This document shows, piece by piece, positions 33,478 through 40,992 of a DNA stretch of 64,000 nt. The position numbers were made by a program, and so were the translations under genes. Each line of letters opens with the position of its first letter. Positions within the stretch are counted from its first letter, which is position 1. The notes under the pieces were generated by a model. It did no database searches, had not been told where the DNA came from, and saw only the letters and a program-made list of their open reading frames with translations. The DNA lies in assembly GCA_020845705.1 (NCBI GenBank), contig JADLFH010000023.1, positions 23,420 to 87,419 of the forward strand. The letters run 5' to 3'. The DNA comes from Microthrixaceae bacterium (GTDB lineage: Bacteria; Actinomycetota; Acidimicrobiia; Acidimicrobiales; Microtrichaceae).

Positions 33478-34953
33478 TTAGAGGCCGCGCACCCGACGCC
33501 AAGTGGCATGCCGGGTGAGGTGCTCCAGGGCCCTGACCGCCCGGTTCGCCGACGAGTAGCAGAGCCGTCCGCTGCCACGGACAGCGGCTGGGCCGGCGTT
33601 GGCGGGGTCGGCCACGGCCAGTTCGGTCGCGGTGAGGATGGGCTTGGCGGTGGCGCTCGACACCGATGCCGCGGCCTCGGCGAAGCGAGCGTCCTGGCGC
33701 TCGTGATAGGCGACGATGCGTTCGAGTCCTTGGTCGGGGAAGAACGGTCCGCTTCGCATCATGGCGGCCTGGTTCGACTGGATGCCCAGACCCAGGTAGA
33801 TGATCGAGTCGACCGAGTCGTGCCGGGCGATCAGCTCGAGCACCTCGGGAATCGTGTCGCGGGTCTCCCCCCCGGCGAGGTCGACCGGATTGTTGCGTGA
33901 CCACCGCGGGGGCAGCTTCTCGTCGATCGCGGCGAGAAGATCCGGAGCCATCTCCGCCAGTTCGAGGACGCGGCTGGCGCTGATCGCGTCCGCGGTGACG
34001 ACCCCCCACCCTCCTGCCGTGGTCATCACCACAACCCGATTGCCACGCGGCAGTGGCTGGGTTGCGAAGGTCGCTGCTGCCTCGAAGGCCTCTTCGATGG
34101 TCTCGGCCCGCGTCACGCCCGCCTGCCGGCATGCGCCGTCGAAGACCCGGTCGTCGGTGGCGAGCGACCCGGTGTGGCTGGATGCGGCCCTGGCGCCTCC
34201 GCTCGTCGAGCCTCCCGTCACCAACACCAGCGGCATCAGTTCGGACACCTCCCGTGCAGTCGACGCGAAGCCGCGGCCGTCTGCGAGCCCCTCCACATAG
34301 GCGAGTCCAACTGTGGTGGCGGGATCGTTCGCGTACCAACCCAGGTAGTCGCCCACGGTGGTTGCAGCCGCATTTCCTGCGGACACGGCCCGGCTGATGC
34401 CGATGCCGGTGGCGACCGACCAGTTCAGAAACGACGACACGAAGTTCCCCGACTGGCTGGCCACACCGATGGAGCCTGCGGGAGGGTACGGAGCAACGAT
34501 CTGGGCACACAGCTCGACCGGCGTGGATACCACGCCTTGGCCGTTCGGTCCCGCCAACAGGATCCCCAACTCGTCACACAGCGCCACCAACTCGGCCTGA
34601 TCCGTGACGCCCTCGGGGCCGGACTCGCCGTAGCCCGCGGAGGTGAGGAACGCGGCGGTGACACCCTTGGCCGCGCAGGCTCGAAGAACCTCGACGTTGG
34701 CTGCCTTGGGTGTGCAGACGAATACGAGGTCTGCCGCTCCGGCGGGTAGCTCGTCGATCGAACGCGCGGTCTGGACACCCAACACAGGCGCACCGTCGAG
34801 GTTGGTGGCAAAGACGCTGCCCCGGTAACCCGAGGCCAGGATGTTGTGGAGGCACACGAAGCCGAACTTGCCGGGGTGGGTGGACGCGCCCGCCACGATC
34901 ACCCCGCGGGGCTCGAACAGCGCTCGGAACTGCTCGGCGGTGGGTCTACTCAC
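33478..34953 (-). CDS. NDP-forming acyl-CoA synthetase, alpha (CoA-binding) subunit
   Basis: A 491-residue protein with the CoA-binding domain (GVIVAGASTHPGKFG near 17), two succinyl-CoA-ligase-like flavodoxin domains (IGVASQSGNFVSSFLNW) and SSHTGSLATDD, whose His is phosphorylated in the reaction. It matches the alpha part of ADP-forming acetyl-CoA synthetase. The ATP-grasp part is on the separate gene upstream (34950-35603), and their start and stop overlap by four bases. The enzyme would make acyl-CoA and ATP reversibly; the acyl substrate is unknown. Confidence 0.85.
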   Translation of the reverse strand: MSRPTAEQFRALFEPRGVIVAGASTHPGKFGFVCLHNILASGYRGSVFATNLDGAPVLGVQTARSIDELPAGAADLVFVCTPKAANVEVLRACAAKGVTAAFLTSAGYGESGPEGVTDQAELVALCDELGILLAGPNGQGVVSTPVELCAQIVAPYPPAGSIGVASQSGNFVSSFLNWSVATGIGISRAVSAGNAAATTVGDYLGWYANDPATTVGLAYVEGLADGRGFASTAREVSELMPLVLVTGGSTSGGARAASSHTGSLATDDRVFDGACRQAGVTRAETIEEAFEAAATFATQPLPRGNRVVVMTTAGGWGVVTADAISASRVLELAEMAPDLLAAIDEKLPPRWSRNNPVDLAGGETRDTIPEVLELIARHDSVDSIIYLGLGIQSNQAAMMRSGPFFPDQGLERIVAYHERQDARFAEAAASVSSATAKPILTATELAVADPANAGPAAVRGSGRLCYSSANRAVRALEHLTRHATWRRVRGL

Positions 34954-35603
34954 GCCCGATCCTCCAACTCGACGAGTGCGTCGACCGCAACCGGAAGGCC
35001 TCCGACGATGATCAACGGGTTCAGGTCGATCGAGACGATCTCGGGATGAGCCTGTGCAGCTTTGGACAACGCCATCAACACGGCGACGACCGCAGCCCGA
35101 TCGACCGCGGGCTCACCGCGCAACGGCCCGAGGAGAGCCTGGCTACGAAGGTCGTCGAGCATCTCGAAGGCATCGATCTCCTCGATGGGGACCAGCCGCA
35201 CCGACACGTCGCCCAGCGCCTCGGCCAACACGCCGCCGACTCCGACCATGACGGTCGCCCCGAACTGGGGGTCTGTCGAGACCCCGGCGATGAGCTCCCG
35301 GTTGCCCCGAACCATGGGCGCCAAGAGCACCCCGACATCGCCGTCTTCGGGTCTGGCAGCGGCGAACAGCTCCGCTGCGGCGACGGCCACGGCGTCCTCG
35401 TCGGTCAGGTTCAGGCGGACCAGGCCTCGTTCGGTCTTGTGCGCGATCCGCTCGCCGCACAGCTTGGCTACCACCGGGAACCCGAGCCGGGCGGCGGCCC
35501 CCGAGGCCGCCACGGCGCTGTGGGCCACCTCCCCGGCAACCAACGGAATCCCGAAGGGGGCCAACAACCGCTTCGAGTCCTCCTCGCTCAACGTCGCGCT
35601 CAT
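34950..35603 (-). CDS. NDP-forming acyl-CoA synthetase, ATP-grasp (beta) subunit
   Basis: A 217-residue ATP-grasp_5 protein: LSEEDSKRLLAPFGIPLVAGEVAHS, LGFPVVAKLCGERIAHKTERGLVRL, and DLNPLIIVGG near the end. These are the nucleotide-binding features of the beta domain of ADP-forming acetyl-CoA synthetase. It is encoded directly before the alpha gene with an ATGA overlap. Some homologues have both parts fused; this genome keeps them split. The ATG at 35601-35603 faces the FIST gene across 69 bases. Confidence 0.87.
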   Translation of the reverse strand: MSATLSEEDSKRLLAPFGIPLVAGEVAHSAVAASGAAARLGFPVVAKLCGERIAHKTERGLVRLNLTDEDAVAVAAAELFAAARPEDGDVGVLLAPMVRGNRELIAGVSTDPQFGATVMVGVGGVLAEALGDVSVRLVPIEEIDAFEMLDDLRSQALLGPLRGEPAVDRAAVVAVLMALSKAAQAHPEIVSIDLNPLIIVGGLPVAVDALVELEDRA

Positions 35604-35672
35604 GGGTCTCGTACCGTAGGCGCAGCGTTAGCCTGCGGAAGAGATGTCGAGACGCAACACGGAAGTTCCCAG

Positions 35673-36815
35673 GTGAAGCCCCGTTTCGCGGCCGCCATCT
35701 CGGAACACCCTCTGGCAACTCAGGCGGTCGGCGAGACCGTCGGCAGCATCCTCGAACAGCTCGACGACCCCCCGGATCTCGTCGTGATGTTCGCCACTGA
35801 CGCACACACCGGGGTCCTCGAGGACATGACGCGCGCGGTTCGGACCCTGCTGAACCCCCGCGTCCTGGTCGGCTCGAACGCGGAGTCGGTGCTCGGTGGA
35901 TCACAGGAAGTCGAGCACGGCCCCGCGCTGTGCCTCTTCGCTGCACGATTCGACTTGGACCTCCAGCCAATTCGCCTGGAGGCCTTCCCAGGCCCCGACG
36001 GGGCCGTGATCGTCGTAGGCGGAACCGGGTTGGAGAGCAACGAGGGCACGCTCCTGCTCCTGGCCGACCCCGCGACGTTCCCTGTCACCGAGGTGATCGA
36101 ACACCTGGGTGAGGTGGTGGGAGCCATCACAGTGGCGGGCGGCATGTCCGCAGCGGGCCACCGTCCCGGGGGAAACCGTCTCATCCTCGACGACGAGCGC
36201 TTCACCGACGGCGCCGTGGGCGTGCTCCTGCCACCCACTCTCGGCGTCACCACCCTGGTCAGTCAGGGGTGTCGGCCATTCGGGTTGCCCATGGTCGTCA
36301 CCAAGGCGGAAGGCAACGTCATCTACGAGCTGGCCGGCCGTCCCGCGCTGGATCGGCTCATGGAGCAAGTAGGCGGACTCGACACCGAGACCAGGGCGAT
36401 AGCCGCCAAGGGGCTTCACGTCGGGCTGGTGATAGATGAAGCCAGGGAGCATTTCGGCGCAGGCGACTTCCTCGTGCGTGGGGTGATGGGGGCAGACAAG
36501 GGCAACGGCGCGGTGGCGATCGGCGAGCCGACGGAGGTGGGTACGACGGTGCAGTTCCACCTCCGTGATCCGGCACGCGCCGAGGAAGACCTCCGGCTCC
36601 TGTTGGCTGCACAACAGGCGAGAGGTGTGCTTGCCTTCGCATGCAACGGCCGAGGTCGGCGGTTCTTCGGGACACCGAACCACGACGCGGAGCTGCTCGG
36701 CGAACTACTCGACGCTCCGGCCCTGGCAGGCATGTTCTGTGCCGGCGAGTTGGGCCCCGTCGGCGGCCGGAACTTCCTCCACGGCTTCACCACGTCGTTG
36801 GCGTTGTTCAGTTGA
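35673..36815 (+). CDS. FIST-domain protein
   Basis: A 380-residue protein with FIST_N (residues about 20-200; LGEVVGAITVAGGMSAAGHRPGGN) and FIST_C (about 210-370; VGTTVQFHLRDPARAEEDLRLLL and GVLAFACNGRGRRFFGTPNHDAELL). FIST modules are sensory domains that are thought to bind small ligands, often fused to signalling domains. Here the protein stands alone with no membrane segment or output domain. A GTG at 35673 is used because VKPRFAAAISEH is the usual FIST start. It is divergent from the acyl-CoA synthetase genes and precedes transketolase. Confidence 0.82.
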   Translation: MKPRFAAAISEHPLATQAVGETVGSILEQLDDPPDLVVMFATDAHTGVLEDMTRAVRTLLNPRVLVGSNAESVLGGSQEVEHGPALCLFAARFDLDLQPIRLEAFPGPDGAVIVVGGTGLESNEGTLLLLADPATFPVTEVIEHLGEVVGAITVAGGMSAAGHRPGGNRLILDDERFTDGAVGVLLPPTLGVTTLVSQGCRPFGLPMVVTKAEGNVIYELAGRPALDRLMEQVGGLDTETRAIAAKGLHVGLVIDEAREHFGAGDFLVRGVMGADKGNGAVAIGEPTEVGTTVQFHLRDPARAEEDLRLLLAAQQARGVLAFACNGRGRRFFGTPNHDAELLGELLDAPALAGMFCAGELGPVGGRNFLHGFTTSLALFS

Positions 36816-36885
36816 GCAGGAAGGTATCGGCACCCGCCGAGCGCAGGTAGGTTTGGCACCCACCCGACAAGAGGTAGGCAACAAC

Positions 36886-38862
36886 GTGGGCGAGACCGTC
36901 GTCGATGCAGCATTCGAAGCCCGGGCGATCAACGTCATCCGGGCCATCGGGATGGACGGTCCCGCGGCGGCCCGCAGCGGCCACCAGGGCACTGCGATGG
37001 CCCTTGCTCCCCTGGCGCACGTCCTGTTCACCCGGGTCATGCGCTATGACGCCACCGCGCCCAAGTGGGCCGACAGGGACCGTTTCGTGCTGTCTGCCGG
37101 CCACGCGTCGATCCTCCAGTACGCGATGCTGCACCTCTGCGGCTTCGGGCTCAGCATCGAGGATCTCCGCCACTTCCGACAGTGGGGCTCTGCAACCCCC
37201 GGCCACCCCGAGGTTCACCACACCGCGGGGGTCGAGGTCACCACCGGGCCACTCGGCCAGGGCGTCGCGAACGCCGTGGGGATGGCAATCGCCGAGCAGT
37301 CGATGCGAGCCCGATTCGGCTCCGCCGCCTGCAACCACCACATCTGGGCCGTTGCAGGCGACGGCTGCCTCTCCGAGGGCATCAGCCACGAGGCCGCCTC
37401 CCTCGCCGGGCACCTGCGGCTCGGCAACCTCACCCTCGTCTACGACGACAACCATGTGACCATCGACGGGCCCACCGAGCTCGCGCTCTCCGATGACGCT
37501 CCGGCTCGGTTCCGGGCCTACGGATGGGACGTGATCGATCTGGGCGAAGCCGCCGAGGACCTCGACGCCATCGAGCAGGCGCTCGAGGAGTCCCGCGACA
37601 GAGCGGATCGTCCCAGCCTCGTCGTTGTGCGGAGCCACATCGCGTACCCCTCTCAGAAGCACCTCGACGACCCCGCTGCCCACGGCCTTGCCTTCGATGC
37701 CGAGGAAATCGCCGCCACCAAGGAGCGGATGGGTCTTCCACCCGACCAGTCGTTCTACGTGCCCGACGATGTCTTGGCCTTCTACCGGAATGCCGGCTCG
37801 CGTGCTCAGGCGATCCGCGCCGCATGGGAGGCGGCATTGCCCGAGGTGTTGGGCGAACGTGGCGAAGAGTGGGAGGAGTCACTCGCGGCGCGACCTGCCC
37901 CAGGCTGGGTCGAGCACCTTCCCTCCTTCGAGCCGGGTGAACATGTGGCCACCCGGGTCGCGTTGAGCAAGGCGTTGTCTGCGGTGGCCGAGCAGGTGCC
38001 GGGGCTGGTGGCGGGCGGTGCAGATCTCACCGGGAACACCGGAACGGAGCTCAAGGGCGCCACATCCCTTTCGGCCGCCGAGCCTGGCGGCCGCCAGATC
38101 CGCTTCGGCGTTCGCGAGCACGCCATGGGCGCAACCATGAACGGCATGGCACTCCACGGGGGCATGTTGCCGGTGGGCGGCACCTTCCTGGTCTTCTCCG
38201 ACTACATGCGTCCGGCAGTGCGCCTCGCCGCCCTGATGGGAACGAAGGTGATCTTCGCCTGGTCCCACGACTCGGTCGGTGTCGGAGAGGACGGCCCAAC
38301 CCACCAGCCCGTCGAACATGTCGCCGCTCTGCGGGCGATCCCCGACCTGGCCGTGGTTCGGCCCGCCGACGCCAACGAATGCGTGGCCGCGCTGCGCTGC
38401 GCCATCGACGGCGACGGACCAACAGCGCTGATCCTGTCGCGCCAGAACCTGCCGGTTCTGGAGCACAGCTCCGCCGACGGTTTGGCACGCGGGGGTTATG
38501 TGCTTCGTGAGGTCGAAGGCGCCAAGGTCACCCTCGTGGGCACGGGATCGGAGGTGTCGGTGGCGCTGGCGGCGGCCGATCTCCTCCAGGCCACCGGCGT
38601 CGAGGCTCGGGTCGTCTCCCTGCCGTGTTGGGAGTGGTTCTCCGAGCAGTCCGCCGACTACCGGGCGACTGTTCTGGGAAGTGCCCCACGTGTTGGCGTC
38701 GAGGCCCAGGTGTCGCTGGGGTGGCACCGGTGGGTCGACGAGGTGGTCGGCATCGACCGCTTCGGGACATCTGCTCCGGGCGATGTCGTGATGCACGAGT
38801 TCGGCATCAATCCCGAACACGTCGCGGCCGTCGCCACCCGCCTCGTCACGAAGGGATCCTGA
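36886..38862 (+). CDS. tkt: Transketolase
   Basis: A 658-residue thiamine-diphosphate enzyme. The ThDP motif is AGDGCLSEGISHEAASLAGHL with the closing N of YDDNHVTIDG near residues 160-195. The Pyr domain has the catalytic Glu in IRFGVREHAMG near 410 and GGTFLVFSDYMRP. It interconverts sugar phosphates in the pentose phosphate pathway. The GTG at 36886 has AGGTAGG upstream and gives the family start VDAAFEARAINVIRAIGMD. Transaldolase follows after two bases, so both enzymes of the non-oxidative branch form one operon. Confidence 0.95.
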   Translation: MGETVVDAAFEARAINVIRAIGMDGPAAARSGHQGTAMALAPLAHVLFTRVMRYDATAPKWADRDRFVLSAGHASILQYAMLHLCGFGLSIEDLRHFRQWGSATPGHPEVHHTAGVEVTTGPLGQGVANAVGMAIAEQSMRARFGSAACNHHIWAVAGDGCLSEGISHEAASLAGHLRLGNLTLVYDDNHVTIDGPTELALSDDAPARFRAYGWDVIDLGEAAEDLDAIEQALEESRDRADRPSLVVVRSHIAYPSQKHLDDPAAHGLAFDAEEIAATKERMGLPPDQSFYVPDDVLAFYRNAGSRAQAIRAAWEAALPEVLGERGEEWEESLAARPAPGWVEHLPSFEPGEHVATRVALSKALSAVAEQVPGLVAGGADLTGNTGTELKGATSLSAAEPGGRQIRFGVREHAMGATMNGMALHGGMLPVGGTFLVFSDYMRPAVRLAALMGTKVIFAWSHDSVGVGEDGPTHQPVEHVAALRAIPDLAVVRPADANECVAALRCAIDGDGPTALILSRQNLPVLEHSSADGLARGGYVLREVEGAKVTLVGTGSEVSVALAAADLLQATGVEARVVSLPCWEWFSEQSADYRATVLGSAPRVGVEAQVSLGWHRWVDEVVGIDRFGTSAPGDVVMHEFGINPEHVAAVATRLVTKGS

Positions 38863-38864
38863 GA

Positions 38865-39956
38865 ATGGGACGGCTACATCAGCTCCACGCCGAAGCGGGC
38901 CAGAGCCCCTGGCTCGACAACCTTCGCCGTGATTGGATCGACTCGGGGGAGATCGAGCGCTGGGTGGAGCGAGGAGTCCGCGGAATCACCTCGAACCCGT
39001 CCATCTTCCAGAAGGCCATCACGGCCGGCACCGCCTACGACGAGCAGTTCGCCGACCTGTTGGCTTCGAACACACCTATAGAAGACGCGTATTGGGATCT
39101 GGTCGTCCACGACATCCGCGCTGCCCTCGCGGTGTTGCGACCCGTCTATGACGGCTCCAACGGCGAGGACGGCTTCGTCTCGATCGAGGTAGATCCCGGA
39201 TTGGCTCACGACGAGGAGGGCACCGCTGCATCGGCGAGACACCTCCACGAGTTGATCGCGGAACCAAACCTCTACGTGAAGATCCCGGGGACCGCCGAAG
39301 GCGTCGGCGCCATCGAGCAGATGGTGGCCGAAGGACGCAACATCAACGTGACGCTCATCTTCAGCCTGGAGCGCTATGGAGACATCATCGAGGCATACCT
39401 CTCGGGGCTGGAGAGGCGCGAAGGCGACATCTCGCAGGTGACGGGCGTCGCGTCGTTCTTCATCAGCCGCGTCGACACCGAGATCGACCGGCGCCTGGAC
39501 ACCATCGGCACACCAGAGGCGCTCGCGTTGCGCGGCAAGGGCGCCGTGGCCCAGGGACAGCTCGCCTACGAGCTGTTCCGCCGGCGTTTCAGCGGCTCTC
39601 GTTGGGATGCGCTCGCCGGCAGAGGCGCGAGGTTCCAGCGTCCGCTGTGGGCGTCTACATCCACGAAGAACCCGGCTTATCGCGACACGCTCTATGTCGA
39701 TGAGCTGATCGGTCCCGACACCGTGAACACCTTGCCGGAGCCAACCCTGGAGGCCTTCGAGGATCACGGCCGGATCGCTCGAACCATCGACGCAGACACC
39801 GATGCAGCACACCGCACCTGGGAGGCCATCGGTGCGCTGGTCGATCTCGACGACGTGGGCCGCACCCTCGAGGACGAAGGAGTCACCGCGTTCTCCAAGG
39901 CGATCGACGACCTCTTCGCGAGTCTGCGCGAGAAGGCGGAGCTCCTCAGGAGTTGA
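38865..39956 (+). CDS. tal: Transaldolase
   Basis: A 363-residue class I aldolase of the actinobacterial type. The Schiff-base lysine is in NLYVKIPGTAEG near residue 140. Family segments VRGITSNPSIFQKAI near 40, GRNINVTLIFSLERY near 160 and QRPLWASTSTKNPAYRDTLYVDELIGPDTVNTLPE near 265 are intact. It follows transketolase with two bases between stop and start, so the two pentose phosphate enzymes are co-translated. The normal length and signatures give high certainty. Confidence 0.95.
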   Translation: MGRLHQLHAEAGQSPWLDNLRRDWIDSGEIERWVERGVRGITSNPSIFQKAITAGTAYDEQFADLLASNTPIEDAYWDLVVHDIRAALAVLRPVYDGSNGEDGFVSIEVDPGLAHDEEGTAASARHLHELIAEPNLYVKIPGTAEGVGAIEQMVAEGRNINVTLIFSLERYGDIIEAYLSGLERREGDISQVTGVASFFISRVDTEIDRRLDTIGTPEALALRGKGAVAQGQLAYELFRRRFSGSRWDALAGRGARFQRPLWASTSTKNPAYRDTLYVDELIGPDTVNTLPEPTLEAFEDHGRIARTIDADTDAAHRTWEAIGALVDLDDVGRTLEDEGVTAFSKAIDDLFASLREKAELLRS

Positions 39957-39975
39957 GCGACCCGGCGCCCACCGA

Positions 39976-40019
39976 GCGGGCGATCAGGGTGCGATCAGCG
40001 GGCGATCAGCGGGCGATCA
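39976..40019. repeat. 11-bp repeats at the end of the universal stress protein gene
   Basis: The unit GCGGGCGATCA occurs at 39976-39986, 39998-40008 and 40009-40019, with a shortened copy at 39991-39997. The last copy encodes the C-terminal Ile-Ala-Arg codons of the universal stress protein, and its stop lies in the copy at 39998-40008. The unit is not a multiple of three, so copy number would alter the C-terminus. Confidence 0.8.
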
Positions 40020-40425
40020 ACACCGAAATCGGCGACCGGTGTACCACCTCGTTGGCAACCGAGCCGATCCAACTCGTTGCACCGCCATGGCCGCGGTGGC
40101 CGACCACGATCAGGTCGGCATCCAGCTCCTTGGCCACGTCGATGAGGACCCCCGCCGGCCGACCGCTGCGAGTGACGACACCGATTTCGACGACCAGTTC
40201 ACGGCCGCGCTCACGAGCTTCGGCCTCCAGCTGTTCGCGAATCCGCTCGTCCGCCTCGTAGACCTCCCCGAGGGTCGCGCCCAATCCGAGACTCGACCAT
40301 GCGGAGAGGTGCTCGGCATGAACGGCGGTGACAGATGCACCCTCGGTCGAAGCGAGCCGCAGCGCTGCATCGAAGCCCGCCCAGCTCTCGTCCGATCCAT
40401 CCACACCCACGACGATGCGTTCCAT
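40006..40425 (-). CDS. Universal stress protein family
   Basis: A 139-residue UspA-fold protein: MERIVVGVDGSDESWAGFDAALRLAS at the N-terminus and VVGHRGHGGATSWIGSVANEVVHRSPISVLI at the C-terminus. The GxxGxGxxxxxxGSV ATP-binding motif is present as GHRGHGGATSWIGSV. It probably binds ATP and acts in stress survival. The ATG at 40423-40425 is preferred over an upstream ATG that adds NPRRLCKDGP. It is divergent from the HxlR gene across a palindrome-bearing 78-base spacer, and could be controlled by the same regulator. Confidence 0.88.
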   Translation of the reverse strand: MERIVVGVDGSDESWAGFDAALRLASTEGASVTAVHAEHLSAWSSLGLGATLGEVYEADERIREQLEAEARERGRELVVEIGVVTRSGRPAGVLIDVAKELDADLIVVGHRGHGGATSWIGSVANEVVHRSPISVLIAR

Positions 40426-40462
40426 GGGGCCATCTTTGCAGAGCCGCCGTGGGTTCATGGAA

Positions 40463-40479
40463 TGAACTGACTCAGTTCA
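40463..40479. promoter_or_regulatory. 17-bp perfect palindrome, likely HxlR operator
   Basis: TGAACTGACTCAGTTCA is an 8+1+8 perfect palindrome between the divergent universal stress protein and HxlR genes, 24 bases before the HxlR ATG. It overlaps the place where a promoter for HxlR should be. HxlR-type dimers bind such palindromes next to their own gene, so autoregulation, and perhaps control of the divergent gene and of fbiC downstream, is plausible. Confidence 0.65.
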
Positions 40480-40503
40480 CTTCCCGAACTAAGGTCGGTG
40501 GCG

Positions 40504-40992
40504 ATGACCGGGGAGCCGCAGGCCTGTTCGATCGCCCGATCGCTGGAGATCATCGGCGACCGCTGGACCATCCTCATCTTGCGGGATGCATTTCGAGGCA
40601 TCCGACGCTTCGATGAGTTGCGCCGCGATCTCGACATCGCCCGGCCGGTGCTGGCCGATCGGCTGCGTCGACTCGTCGACCACGGCGTGCTCCAGAAGGT
40701 GCAGTACCAGCAACACCCACCGCGTTCGGAGTACCGCCTAACCCCGATGGGTGTGGAGCTGTCACCTGCGCTCGTCGCGCTGATGCGATGGGGCGACAAG
40801 TATCTGAGCGACGGCGCTCCCCCCACCGTGCTCGTTCACGAAACCTGCGGCAACGCGCTCGAGCAGGGCTTCTGGTGCCCTCATTGCCGCCAGACGTTCT
40901 CCCCAGCGGAGATCGCGAGCCGCCCGGGACCGGGCGCCGCTGTCCTCACCGACGAACTCCCGACCCGAGGTCCACGTGCCCACATCCACTGA
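40504..40992 (+). CDS. HxlR-family transcriptional regulator with C-terminal cysteines
   Basis: A 162-residue winged-helix regulator. The HxlR core runs ACSIARSLEIIGDRWTILILRDAF, then DELRRDLDIARPVLADRLRRLVDHGVLQ and the wing SEYRLTPMGVEL. After residue 110 it continues with VHETCGNALEQGFWCPHCRQTFSP, whose cysteines (HETC...CPHC) could bind zinc or sense redox state. Such extra segments are not part of the minimal HxlR fold. Its end overlaps fbiC by 17 bases, so regulator and F420 gene are coupled. Confidence 0.85.
   Translation: MTGEPQACSIARSLEIIGDRWTILILRDAFRGIRRFDELRRDLDIARPVLADRLRRLVDHGVLQKVQYQQHPPRSEYRLTPMGVELSPALVALMRWGDKYLSDGAPPTVLVHETCGNALEQGFWCPHCRQTFSPAEIASRPGPGAAVLTDELPTRGPRAHIH

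Noticed and set aside
34710..35672. Open frame upstream of and in frame with the FIST gene
   Set aside because: The sequence before 35673 is the antisense of the acyl-CoA synthetase genes; FIST homology begins at the GTG at 35673.
36886..38862. Dihydroxyacetone synthase or DXS as alternative to transketolase
   Set aside because: Motif order, length and the adjacent transaldolase gene fit transketolase; no DXS-specific segment is seen.
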